From contig NC_133293.1 in NCBI RefSeq assembly GCF_005239225.2, positions 17,328,333-17,392,332 on the forward strand: DNA of 64,000 bases, in the 5' to 3' direction. Within the stretch, counting starts at the first letter, position 1; the number at the start of each line of letters is the position of its first letter. Shown piece after piece: positions 36,633-48,155 of this stretch. The notes below the pieces were generated by a model. That model made no database searches and was not told the origin of the DNA. It saw only the letters and a program-made list of their open reading frames with translations. The position numbers were made by a program, and so were the translations under genes. This DNA is from Populus alba (taxonomy: Eukaryota; Streptophyta; Magnoliopsida; Malpighiales; Salicaceae).

Positions 36633-36652
36633 ACACACACACACACACACAC
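36633..36652. repeat. (AC)n microsatellite in the UGT copy 3 promoter
   Basis: A run of 10 AC units lies 54 bp before the ATG, in the place where copy 2 has a long (TA)n. Confidence 0.9.
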
Positions 36653-36706
36653 GGAAAACAGGATAAGAGGCAAAAGCCACAAAAGCATTTAGATCAGGAA
36701 GAATCA

Positions 36707-38122
36707 ATGGATGAACCTGGCGAGCTCCACATAGCCATGTTCCCATGGCTTGCTTTCGGTCATATAATCCCATATCTAGAGCTCGCCAAGCTAATAGCTC
36801 AAAGGGGTCACAAGATCTCCTTTATATCCACTCCACGAAACATCCAGCGTTTACCATCTATACCTCCAAATTTAACACCACGAATCAATTTAGTGAGCCT
36901 TTCTTTACCCCATGTAGAAAATCTCCCAAACAACGCAGAGGCCACCATAGACTTGCCTTTCGACAAAATTCCATACCTAAAGGAAGCCTATGACAGACTC
37001 CAAGATTCTTTATTTCACTTCTTACATTCTTCTTCTCCAGATTGGATCATCTTTGATTTCGCTCCCTACTGGTTGCCTGAGATAGCAACCAAGCTTGGGA
37101 TCTCTGGTGTTTTCTTTAGCATTTTTGGTGCAGGGACCATATCCTTCGCCGGACCATCATACTCAGCAATGCTCAACGGCGACGATCCAAGGACCGAACC
37201 GCAGCACTTCACGGTCCCTCCAAAGTGGGTCACATTTCCCTCTAAAGTTGCATTTCGCATCCATGAAGCTAAGCGGTTTTTGGATCAAATAGAAGTGAAC
37301 AGTTCAGGTGTCACTGATATATTTCGTTGGGGATCCGTGCTTGCTGGCTGTGATGTTATAGCCCTAAGGAGCTGCTTAGAGCTAGAGGCTGATTTCTTAA
37401 GACTCGTGGAAGACCTTCACTGTAAGCCTGTAATCCCAGTAGGCCTACTCCCACCATCTGCTCAGTTTAGCGAGGGCGGGGTGGATGAAAAGTGGGTTAC
37501 GATCAGCGAGTGGCTAGACAAGCAAACCCAAGGATATGTGGTTTACATAGCGTTTGGAAGCGAGTTAACAATGAATCAAAATGAAATAACTGAATTGGCT
37601 CTCGGGTTAGAGTTATCAGGTCTGCCTTTCTTTTGGGCTTTTAGGAACCGGGATGACTCGGTCAGGTTACCAGATGGATTTGAGGAACGAGTAAAAGGAC
37701 GTGGAGTGGTGTGGACGAGCTGGGCACCACAACTAAGGATCATGGCTCACGAATCGGTTGGGGGTTTTTTGACTCACTGCGGTTACAGCTCAGTTATAGA
37801 GGCACTCTCCTTTGGACTTGCTTTGATCATGTTGCCATTCGCTATAGACCAAGGATTAATCGCAAGGGTTTTTGAAGGGAAGAAGGTTGGGATAGAAGTG
37901 CCGAGAGATGAGGAGGACGGGTCGTTTACGAGGAACTCGGTAGCTGAGTCACTCAGGATGGTTATTGTTGACAAGGAAGGATCCGCATATAGAGAAAATG
38001 CCAAGCAGCAGATGGCAACACTATTTGGAGATGAGACTATCAGCGATCGATGCATGGACCAATTTGTTGCCTTCTTACGAAGTCATAGAAAATTGCCTTC
38101 TGATGTGTCATCTGGTTATTGA
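36707..38122 (+). CDS. UDP-glycosyltransferase, UGT91-like, copy 3
   Basis: A third intronless 471-aa copy, colinear with copy 2 and ending [10 protein letters not shown]. His19, the Asp near 117 and the PSPG box ([11 protein letters not shown], ending in DQ) are intact. A Ser-to-Tyr change stands in the conserved motif before the donor domain ([12 protein letters not shown] instead of [12 protein letters not shown]), and other substitutions include [12 protein letters not shown]. The changed Ser lies in a strand close to the sugar-donor site in family-1 UGT structures, so activity could be altered. Downstream DNA diverges from copy 2 soon after the stop codon. Confidence 0.93.
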   Translation: MDEPGELHIAMFPWLAFGHIIPYLELAKLIAQRGHKISFISTPRNIQRLPSIPPNLTPRINLVSLSLPHVENLPNNAEATIDLPFDKIPYLKEAYDRLQDSLFHFLHSSSPDWIIFDFAPYWLPEIATKLGISGVFFSIFGAGTISFAGPSYSAMLNGDDPRTEPQHFTVPPKWVTFPSKVAFRIHEAKRFLDQIEVNSSGVTDIFRWGSVLAGCDVIALRSCLELEADFLRLVEDLHCKPVIPVGLLPPSAQFSEGGVDEKWVTISEWLDKQTQGYVVYIAFGSELTMNQNEITELALGLELSGLPFFWAFRNRDDSVRLPDGFEERVKGRGVVWTSWAPQLRIMAHESVGGFLTHCGYSSVIEALSFGLALIMLPFAIDQGLIARVFEGKKVGIEVPRDEEDGSFTRNSVAESLRMVIVDKEGSAYRENAKQQMATLFGDETISDRCMDQFVAFLRSHRKLPSDVSSGY

Positions 38123-39171
38123 GTATTATATATGTGTGCATTGTGTTATTATATATGTGTGCATTGTGTTGGTAATTTTTGAGGTTGTGGTTTAATAAAA
38201 GTTATTTTATAAAAAATATTTTTTGTTAAGATTGGTCTGATATTTATATATGTTTGGTTAAAATTATAATTAAAATTAAAGTTGAATAAAAAATAATTTA
38301 ATGTGATGGGTTAAACTTGGTTTTCAAATTGAGGTTATAAAATAAATAAAAAAGATATTTATTAATATTAATAATTTTTAATTTAAATATTGTAGATTTA
38401 ACTATTATTATTATATCATTAAATAAATAATATTTTATATCAAATATTTTTAATTATTCCATTAACTTATTTACAATTTCATAACGTATGAAATTCATCC
38501 GATAAGGACCATAGTTTTTATAGTTTTTTGAACGTGCAACAAAATTAAGTAAAATATATTTAGAAACAAAATTGAAATTGCAATTAAATGCTACGTTATT
38601 ATGCGATTTTTTTAAATTTATATAGTGTTATTGAATAATATTAAATACTAATTTTTAAATAAAATAAAATTAAAAAAAATTAATTTTTTTTTTGTCACAC
38701 ATGGTTCAACTAACAGTAAAGTCACTACTCACGTGATTCATTAATTAATTTATCTAGGACTAACCACATGAACAGTACCAAACGAATTAATTCAGTAAAC
38801 AGTGTTTCAAATGATGATGCCGCCAAAAATATATTAAAAACTCCTGCTTGAGCTGAAAGAAGGAAGCAAACAAGAAATTGGATGGGCTCTTTAGTTTTTT
38901 CTTTCTCTCGGCATCAGGTAGGCAAAAGTGAAAAGCAGTAATTATTTGCCAAAACCGGCGGTAAAAACTGAATTATTAGTGAGACCCATCTTTAGATTTT
39001 GTGTTTAAAATGTTTATCAAACGTTTATAAATTATGGTTAAAACAAAACACAGTCTTAATCACATTAACAAAAGATTCTTTTTTATCTTTACCTGTCTCC
39101 CTCATTAATATTTTACTTTCTTCTGAGAAAAAGAATTGCACGTCAATCTCATATCCAATCTCCAGCAAATC

Positions 39172-40170
39172 TATTTCCAGTTGCAGCAACCACGCGTTCC
39201 AGCAGTAGCAACACAAATGCATAAATAGTTATTCACAGTTCAAACGCACCATAAGCAGGAAAATCAAACGTGGCAAAAACCAGACGCTGCAGAAGCAGCA
39301 AAAACAAATCGACAGCCATTAAAGTCTCCTTTCTAGACGCAAAAATTAGTTTATTGTCTGTCCGCGTGCAAAAATCCACTCTAATTTGTCTAAAGAAATC
39401 ATTGCTAGAGAAATAAAGGTCTTTAAGCAATGCAAATTGCAAGCTACAATTCAATAATAATAATAAAATTGAAACGAAAGGTGGCCAGCAAGAACAGCTG
39501 GGCAGGAGAAGCTATCGCCAGCATCAATGATTACATTGAACAAATCAATAATTAGACCTTATAGGAATCAGGAACTTGTCTCTTCGGTAATGGAGGGACC
39601 GAGGCGTCTATCATCCCATGAGGGGTGGAGGGGTCCCGTTCATTTGTCTTCTATCCTTTTCCATTTAGCACTCTTTGATATTTCTAGAAAAATATTCTTC
39701 TTAATTACAAGTAGTAATAATAAATAAAAAAGATGAACATCAATCCCTCTAATCGGGGACAATTTAGCACAAAAAGATCCACCTATATATCAAATGGATC
39801 ACATCTTGTTTCTCTTGCTATCGAATGGACGATTAAGATCCCTCTAATCGTGATGTATAATATAATAAAAAAGAATTATTTATAATTTCAAAGATTCTCT
39901 TTACTTGTTAATGAGTTTCTAGTTGGAATGCATGATAGTGATCTATTGATAACAATAATAAAAAAAAATCACGGGTGATTTACACCTCTTGCAAGTTGCA
40001 AGAGATGCTAACAAATATTTAAAGTATTGAAGGGGTTTTTTTCCGATTAAAAACCATGCATGTTGTCTGGTGAATATTTGGCATAATTTCTGTTTATATA
40101 TGTTTTTAGAAGTTTTTTAAAAGTATTTTTTATCTTAAAAAAGCACTAAATTGATTTTTTTATAATATTT
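39172..40170 (+). repeat. Duplicated UGT downstream segment, partner 28735-29273
   Basis: It matches the earlier segment on both sides of an insert at about 39260-39740 that I cannot assign to anything. Confidence 0.8.
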
Positions 40171-40477
40171 TCTGAAACTTTTTATTTATTGATATAAAAA
40201 ACAAAAAAAAATATTTAAAAATTTATTTTAATACATTTTAATATAAAAAACTAATTTAAAAAATATCCTGCATTATAATCTCAAATACTCCTGCGTGTTC
40301 TAAGCTTATAATAATTATTAAAAAGAAAACTTTTCACCCCAAAACAGGGTTACGTGCGATTACACTCCAAAGCCTGCACTATCATCCCTAACCAAATATA
40401 TATTTATGAACAGACTCCTAAAGCTGAAAATGGATACCGATACATCCTCACGAATTTTAATCTGAATGCATACCAGG

Positions 40478-42005
40478 CCTTGGTTTAGGGTTCTATTACA
40501 GAAATGACATTTCTTGAAAAAGATGTACTGTATTTTATTGCCCTTTTTAATAAATCATTTCTCATATATTAAAATTTAAGTTTTTTCCCGATTAATTTTA
40601 AAAACAGATCAATATTTGCAGATTAATGCATGCATAATTTTTTTCTATATTTCTGGGTAATTATCGAATATCTAACCTAACCCATATTTTTACATATTTT
40701 TTAAAAAATTCTTTTTAATTTTTTGTTGTTGCACCTCATAAATCACATCTTAATAAATTAGTGTACAGTTTTATATATTTAATAATCTCAGTTTTTTAAT
40801 TTACATTTAAGGCTCGACATTATATGCAATTTAAAAATATAAAATTATATAATTAAATATCATCAGTAATACCAGTGATATGTACTCATTAATAAATCAT
40901 TCGCGATTGACATGGTTTTATATTTATAAAAATTATTTAAGATTTTTATTATGTTTAGATATTGTGCTTGTTGTTTTTTATTTATTTAAAAATAACCTGT
41001 ATTATATACTCAACAAAAACACATCAATTGCCTAACTTACATTATATATTAATTAGTGTTTGCCAGATTGATATTATATACAATACCAGGAGACAATAAA
41101 AAATACCAATTTTATATATTCATGGTCAATAATAATTAATTATCTTATATTTATAACCATACACTAAACTTTAATTTCAAAGTAAAGTTAGAAACTTTAT
41201 TTTTATATTTGTTATACAATATTCTAATAATAATTATATAAGAAAAACCAAATAAAATATTTTTTTCATTTTCTTATAAAATAAGATTTATTTAAAAAAT
41301 AAAGGTTGTATTATGATATTTATTTTATAAGCTTCATAACAATTATATATTAATAATAATAAAAAACTAAAAGGTATAAAACTCGAATACAGAATAAAAG
41401 AATTGACTGAAATAAAGGTTGTATTATGATATTTATTTTATAAGCTTCATAACAATTATATATTAAGAATAAAAAAATATTATTTTAATATATTTATAAA
41501 AAAATACTTTTAAAAAATATCAATCACTTACCTTTCTAATAACATGTGTTGTAACATAACTGAAAAATAAAAAATTGATGTGTAATGTGAGTGGTGTTTA
41601 TGTAAAAACTAGAGTAACTTATATCTATATCGGTACATGTAGGTGGTTATCCCTTTTCTTTTGTTTTTTAATCCCTTCTTTTGGTCTCTTAAGTTCTTAT
41701 CGGCAGAGTAGACAACACGTCGTTGTTCTAATCCGATGTCTTTGACTTGTTACGTGGTAATAAAAATTGATTTTTTTTTTTTTGCATAAATGGGCTAAAG
41801 GCCCAAGATAAAACTAACAAGCAAACCTCAACTCCCATGCACCAGTATAAATAATCTTTATACAAATTTTGCAAGAAAAAAAAACTATATTGTTTAAAAT
41901 TTATTTATTTTATCCAACTAGAAATAATTGAACCAAAAATAAATATGAGAAAACTTGGATCAATAGCATTCAATCCAAATAAGAAAAAAAGAAATAAAAA
42001 TGTCA
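40478..42005. repeat. Segmental duplication, partner 34064-35520
   Basis: A copy of the ERD15 upstream region without the gene. It contains its own small repeat: ataaaggttgtattatgata occurs near 41302 and again near 41413. Confidence 0.88.
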
Positions 42006-42011
42006 TAAATT

Positions 42012-42115
42012 CGAGTTTGGGCCGATGGGGGGGTTTGCTTGCTTCTAGCGATATTTCAAGTCCAGTTTCAGTGCTGGTGGGTTCAACAGCAAATCATGAA
42101 AGCGCGTCGCAGCAT
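42012..42115 (+). pseudogene. CHX C-terminal fragment 2
   Basis: The bases gggccgatgggggg-ttgcttgcttct, agtttcagtgctggtggg and caacagcaaatcatgaaagc match the end of the CHX gene (LGPIGDLLAS to VVQQQIMKAS). A one-base shift breaks the frame near ggtgggttcaac. It abuts the end of the 40478-42005 duplication. Confidence 0.8.
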
Positions 42116-43397
42116 AGAAATAATGGCTAGAGAAAGCTGCACGTGACATGAAAAATGGACGCCGTTTCATTACAATTCCTTGTGAACCGAAGCTTCGCCT
42201 CTCAATATAACTTCAACTAATGACAGGTTAGTTCCTTGGTAATACGGAGACGTAGATTGCACAACTTTTTTGATAAAAATAAAAAAAAAAGATTGCAGAA
42301 CTTATCAATTCTTTTAGAAGATATCTTTGATATTTGAAAACACAACTTCTTGTTATATTACAAGTTGTATATATTTAATCTACTGCTTTCAATTAAAATT
42401 TAAGATTTATTTTGCAATGATATGCTATTTTGACCTTCCAAAATTGCCATGCTCTATAATATTGAACCAGATCATCGTTTTTGCACTCCTTTATGAGTGA
42501 GATTTTTTTTTTTAAATAATTAGGTGTTGCTATTGTTTTATTAGCAAAAAACAATTAAACCATGTTAGATCCAAGCGCCTACGAGTTTAACACATTGTTA
42601 AACTTATTTTCATTGGGCTTGATTGCATGTGAAACCTAAATACCTGTCGATCTGGTATTTTGCCAAACCCAACCCCCTTTAAGCCAAATTTTTATTTAGA
42701 AATAAGTTGTTAAAGTAAGAATTTAAGATTATCTTCTTTCTATTTCCTAGGAAGTCTAAAAGTTCTTTAAAGACCTTTTTTACATCAAATTAATATTAAT
42801 GTTGCTTAATAAATAATGTGTAAAAGTTTTTTAATGGTGGATTGTATTTTTATCCATGTCAATATATATGTTAGATATATTTTTTTTCATTAATATTTAT
42901 ACCAAAAATATTTTTTATTAATATTAATATACATGTCAGATATATTTTTCAACTTTAATACTATTAGGATAATATTATTATTTATCATCTTCTCTTCATA
43001 AAAAACCTCATAGGCTATAAGTAGAAATCACGACCAGCGAACAGTCCCAAATATTTTAATCTCTGAAGAAAAAAAGTCACACAACATCAAACCTTCAATA
43101 GGGTGCCATCAGTCACAGAACTGGATCTTAATTAACATCTGAAATTAATGGCATCTGAGTGAAGCATGGGCGGTATGCAATGCCCCTGCACCCAATATTG
43201 CCAACATGTCAAATTTGTGCACATTTTGTTTTGTTTATCTGTTATTTAACCGATTATTAAATCTTGAAAAATCTAAATTCGGAGTTCGTTGTCGAGGAAA
43301 ATCTAAATTTACTTGGAGATTTAGTTGAGAATAGATAATTTGATTTTCTAAAAACGTTGACAGAGTTTCAAATAAATGTCAACGATTTCTAGATTCA

Positions 43398-43440
43398 CAC
43401 AGACACACACAGACACAGACACAGACACACACAAACACAT
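43398..43440. repeat. (AC)-rich microsatellite
   Basis: A mixture of cacacagacacaca units about 290 bp upstream of the CHX start codon. Confidence 0.85.
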
Positions 43441-43731
43441 CACATGTACAGAAAACATGAGCTGGTATGTCTCAAGTTGAGTCTCTACCTAAAAAAAACA
43501 AAACAAGATTTGGTTACACAACTGGAAACCAAAATTGTAGCTGCCAAAACTGTAAACTAATGGCTAGCAGAAGCTATGCCAACATGCTGTAACCAAAACA
43601 AATGTCTTCAATATATTTATTATGTAATCGACCGCCCCTTTCATTTCTTCAGTTTAATGTGTATATATTCTTTTCTATTCTCTCTCCTTCTTCTTCTTTT
43701 AAAACTAGGAAAGAATTGAGCAGGCTCGTTT

Positions 43732-46534
43732 ATGGACTTCACGCCAAGAAACATCGTGAACGTAAGCGGAGATTGCTTCGACCATGTTAGAGTTTTCTCT
43801 GATGGAATGTGGAATGTAAAACATGGGGAGAGTATTCTTCAGCATTCATTGGTTCGTTTCCATGTTCAATTGATTGTGATTTTCCTGCTCGTGAACTCTT
43901 TTCACTTGGTGCTCCAACGATTCCATTTTACCCATTTCACCTCCGAGATCCTGGTAATATATCTGATTGCATTACTTCTACATGATTTGCAATTCTATTT
44001 GTTATGTATAGCATGGCATTGATTGTAAACTAAAGGTCCATTCCTTTTTTTTTTTCTTTTAATTTTGCACGGGACACCAATGGTGGTTTAGCAAACAAAT
44101 TGATGTGTTTGTTCGTTGCTGATCTTTCCTTTTCATTTACTTTTGGAGTTATAGAAATGGTTTGGTTTTTATCTCAACCTGTTAGTTTGTGCTGCTAATT
44201 TTCTCTCTTTAATGTTTACCAGGCAGGTATAGTATTGGGACAAACGGTATGGAGAGACAATGACAAATCAGAGCGCTTGTTCCCTACAGTAGTGCGCAAT
44301 CAAGTCTTTGCTTCATTATCAAAGATTGGTTACATTCTGTTCTCGTTCTTGATTGGTGTGAGAATGGAACCAAGTTTGATATGGAAAACAGGAAGAACTG
44401 CCACTTTTTTAGCGACTCTGCTGTTCATATTCCATCACATAGCAATGCTAAGCATCGAGATCACGTTTGACGAAGACAAGGAGAAGTTAACTGCGGGATT
44501 CGTGCTTGCAAAAGAAGCATTTTCAGCTATATATTTTGCATCGATAACCACTACCGAATTTGTCATGGTCAGTACCATTTTAATGCAGCTTAAGATTATA
44601 AATTCGCAGCTTGGACACCTTGCTCTAGCATCCTCATTGTTATTCAAATTGGCAACCTTTGCAGTGGGAACTTTGTTTGGTTTCATAAATGCTTTTGTAA
44701 ATATATCGTCTCAAGTGGGAACTCGGATCGTTATTTATTCTCTTGCACTTATCGTGTTTACTGTAGTCGTGTCGAGGAAAACAATGCTCTTCTTCATTAG
44801 AAGCACACCAGTAGGTAAGCCTATGAAGGAAATCTACACCACTATGACTGTAGGCGTACTATTTTTACTGTCAGCAATTGGTGACGAAGTAGGACTGCAT
44901 TACATGTATGGCCCTTTAATACTTGGCCTGGCAGTGCCTGCACGGTCTCCTTTAGCTGAAGTCCTCGTAGCAAAGTTCGATACATTGGTTTCAGGATTTT
45001 TTCTACCACTCATGGCGGTGTTCTGTTCCTCCAAACTCAATTTATTTCAGTTAATCCACGAGTTTAAGGATGCTGTCCATCTCCAGATTTCGTTGATTGG
45101 ATATGTGATGAAGCTGCTGGTAACTTTTATCGGGGCGTATTTTTGCAAGATACCTTTAAGACATGCTATTGCCCTCACAATCATCTTGAATGCCAAAGGC
45201 ATCACTGAAATTGCACAATTTTTAAGCTTCGGTGACATTACGGTACATCTCGCACTACTTTCTATTATTTAGAATTTAAATACCAGTGGATGTTTGTGAA
45301 ACAAGCACCTAATAACTCTATCTGCATTCGTTTCCGTTAAAAATTCCCAATTTGTGCAAACGTCTCATTGCTTTTTCTCTCATCAAGATTGCTTTCTTTC
45401 TCTCAGGAACTAGACGCGGCCTCTGGAATTTTCTTAGTATTTCTGTTACAAGCATTTCAGCCACTCCTTATTAAAAAGCTTTACAATCCTGCAGACCAAT
45501 ACATTGGGTACCAGAATAAATCCATTGAGAAGGCTTCTGATGATGCGGAGCTCCAGATACTTGCCTGTGCACACAGGCAAGAGGATGCTGTTGCGGCAAT
45601 CAAGCTCTTACAGTATTCCAATCCTACAAAACAAAGTCCCTTGTCCGTTTATGTACTTTGCTTGGAGGAACTCGTTAGCAGTTCCACCCCTCTTCTAATC
45701 AATCACCAATTAGGCCAAAAAATGTCCTCTTACAAGGTATCCCGCTCACAACCAATCATTGACATCTTCAAGTTTTTTGAGTCACAGTACAAGAAGTTCG
45801 TCCGGGTGAATATGTTCACTGCCGTATCGCCACTAAAACAGATGCATGAGGACATTTGTTGGCTCTCTTTTGACAAGGCTTGCTCCCTAATAATACTTCC
45901 ATTTCATAAGAAATGGAACAGCAAAGGCAAAATGGTTTCCAGCAACACTGATACAAGGAACTTGAATATTACTGTTCTGGAAAGGGCACCTTGTTCTGTT
46001 GGCATCCTCATTGATCGTAGTAGAACCCAGGGCTTGTCTTCTATCTTCCTCGCGTCAACATATCGTGTGGCTGCACTGTTCTTCGGAGGCCCAGATGATA
46101 GGGAGGCAGTTGCTTATGCCTTAAGGATGGCAGGAAGATTTGGACTTCAATTAACAGTGATGCGTTTCATCACCCCTACTACTGAGCAAGTCTATCATGA
46201 TTGGGATTACATGCTTAACAGTGAATTTTTGAGAAACTTGAAATTTGGAGTGTCAGAAAGTAGTAGTATCAATTATAAAGAGGAGACTGTGAGAGATGGA
46301 GCTGACACATCATCCATAATTAAGTCAATGGTGGGGGGTTATGACCTTATCATGGCAGGGCGGCGCCATCAAACTGAGCCACAAGCTTTATCAGGCCTAT
46401 CAGAATGGATGGATTTGCAAGAGCTAGGGCCGATAGGGGACCTGCTTGCTTCCGAGGATATTACCAGTGCAATTTCAGTTTTGGTGGTTCAACAGCAGAT
46501 CATGAAAGCAAGTCACAGCAGTACTTTGAATTAA
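43732..46534 (+). CDS. CHX-type cation/H+ antiporter (CPA2), copy A, 3 exons
   Basis: Exons 43732-43953, 44223-45242 and 45407-46534 join in phase 0 to give 789 aa, normal for plant CHX proteins, which exchange K+ or other cations for H+ on endomembranes or the plasma membrane. The N-terminal two thirds are a multi-span Na_H_exchanger domain (AGIVLGQTVW, GVRMEPSLIWKTGRTA, LHYMYGPLILGLAVP, ILNAKGITEIAQF). The C-terminal third is a cytosolic USP-like region (ELQILACAHRQED, APCSVGILIDR, ALFFGGPDDREA, YDLIMAGRRH). The conserved Asp of the fifth-helix motif is replaced: GHLALASSLLFKLATF has Lys216 where copy B has SD. Lys in the NAKG motif is kept. The frame is otherwise intact. Function as a transporter is therefore uncertain. 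Confidence 0.9.
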
Positions 46535-47844
46535 TCATTTGCAAGGTGTACACTTGCATTGGATGGCGAGAGAAAATACCGCAAGAACTGAGAATTCTCC
46601 GCTCCTTTTATCATGACATGAGAAATTATGAATGTCTGCTCATTACAAACCTCGAGAAGCTACGCCTAACAGGAACATGGAGGATTTGACTATAATTGAT
46701 TTCATTTCATCTATTGATCGAAGAATTGATTTCTGTACCCGCAACATTTTGGGTGCCGACAATTCCATGCTATGTTACCGTTGAGAACCTAATATCCCCA
46801 AAATCCCAGCTCTATAAAGCCATCTTCCCTCCAGAAAACGAAGGAGGCGGTTAAAAGAAGGGACGAGGAAAGGCAGAGGCAATTGAAAAAAAATAAGATA
46901 AAAAATTACGTGGATGATGAAAGGTTCAAGGATAAGGCGAAATCTTGATATTACCCTCGCATTTGCGAGGGTGGTAAAGGAGATCCAATTTAGAATTGTA
47001 TCTAGTTGGTCCGAAAATGGTGAGTTTGTTGAGAGCCTTGCTCTGAGGACTGAGGGTAATATGATAAATTTACAAAATCTTATTTATTTATTTAATATTA
47101 AACAAAAAAACTTTATTGAATCCAATTGTATTAGATTTGTTCCAATCCATAAGAATTGAATTCAAAATCAATTGATTTCATGTTTATATCAATTTTACGA
47201 GAGAAAAGGTGCCAAACATGCGGTAAATGTGCACTGATGTAGAATTCTCATAGTCTTGATTTTAGTTTATTATCAATAGTGGGTTTTTTTTTTGTTTTTT
47301 TTATGGAACATGATCCATAAAGATTGTGCAAGAATATTTCAACTTCTTTTAGAAACATAAAAAATCCCATCCACATGCATCCCTTGAAGCTAATAAACAC
47401 ATACTTGCATTCTCATTATTAATTTAAATTATAACATGTCATAAATATAACCACTTTTAATACTAGCCATTACATAATTTAATGCAATTCTTTTGTTTTA
47501 TCGCTGCGCTATTCGGTAATTCAATTATTATTTTCCAAATTATGCCATGGATGTATTTATACAAACAACCCAACTAAATTGTCCACACAATTAACTACAA
47601 CCCCTATAGAAGTAATTAATACTATAGTATTTAAATTACGTTTTTAAAGTATTTTTTATTTTAAAATATATTAAAATAATATTTTTTTATTTTTAAAAAA
47701 TTATTTTTAATACCATCAAATTAAAACAATCTATATATATATATATATTAGATTTTTTATAAATAGCGTTTGAAATGCAATTTCAAACTGTATCCAAATC
47801 CAGCCTTTGTGAACAAACAGCTAATGATCAGTCCGACACCAACT
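46535..47844. other. Intergenic DNA after CHX copy A
   Basis: No gene is supported. An AT-rich dispersed repeat is at about 47640-47770. The segment near 47525-47550 (ttccaaattatgccatggat) resembles the HMA 3' flanks at 31465 and 33090. Confidence 0.55.
47640..47770. repeat. AT-rich dispersed repeat (MITE-like)
   Basis: tattttttattttaaaatatattaaaataat is followed by ttatttttaataccatcaaa and a (TA) run. It matches the inverted core of the family. Confidence 0.45.
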
Positions 47845-47925
47845 TGCCGAATCACACAACTCTAGCTAAGCTTTTGAATCGTCCTTGATCCCATCTTCAA
47901 ATTCACAATCTACGGTGCCTCATGA
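47845..47925 (-). pseudogene. ERD15-like second-exon fragment
   Basis: The bases gccgaatcacacaactct, gaatcgtccttg and cacaatctacggtgcct match the 3' end of the ERD15-like gene (accgaatcatacaactctgc, gaatcgtccttggactcagc, cacaatcttctgtacct), with deletions. No first exon is found nearby. Confidence 0.75.
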
Positions 47926-48155
47926 GACCGAGGAGAATGTGAGCTGACCTTATCATCCATAATTCAATCAACGGTGGGAGATTATGACCTTATCATGATA
48001 TGACATCGATCTCCAAGAAACTGTACAGCAAGCTTTGTTTAGGCCTATCAGAATGGATTCAGGGATCTTCTTGCTTATGAAGACATATCTAGAACAGTTC
48101 AGTCTTGGCTATCCAACAGCAAATTCTTAAAGTAAATTGTGGTAGTACTCTGAAG
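47926..48155 (+). pseudogene. CHX C-terminal fragment 3
   Basis: tcatccataattcaatcaacggtgggagattatgacc corresponds to the SSIIKSMVGGYDL region of CHX copy A. The match continues through ggcctatcagaatggatt to ccaacagcaaatt and gtagtactctgaa. An in-frame stop (atatgacatcg) and a deletion of about 27 bases mark decay. Confidence 0.82.

Larger units (their letters stand above)
33943..36706. other. ERD15 upstream region and UGT copy 3 upstream arm
   Basis: 34064-35520 is the upstream region of the ERD15-like gene and recurs at 40478-42005. 35540-36618 matches the upstream arm of UGT copy 2. No gene is seen. Confidence 0.65.
38123..43731. other. Intergenic mosaic of duplicated segments
   Basis: It is AT-rich to about 39050. 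A UGT-type 3' flank follows at 39060-39255, an unmatched insert at 39260-39740, a copy of 28850-29273 at 39745-40170, an AT-rich repeat at about 40170-40280, the ERD15 upstream copy at 40478-42005, a CHX fragment at 42012-42115, then unmatched DNA to the next gene with an (AC)-rich stretch at 43398-43440. A CT-rich leader and a tatatatt box near 43660 precede the CHX gene. Confidence 0.6.

Noticed and set aside
43398..43440. Possible CRISPR-like or regulatory array
   Set aside because: Simple (AC)-type microsatellite with no spacers; the genome is a plant.
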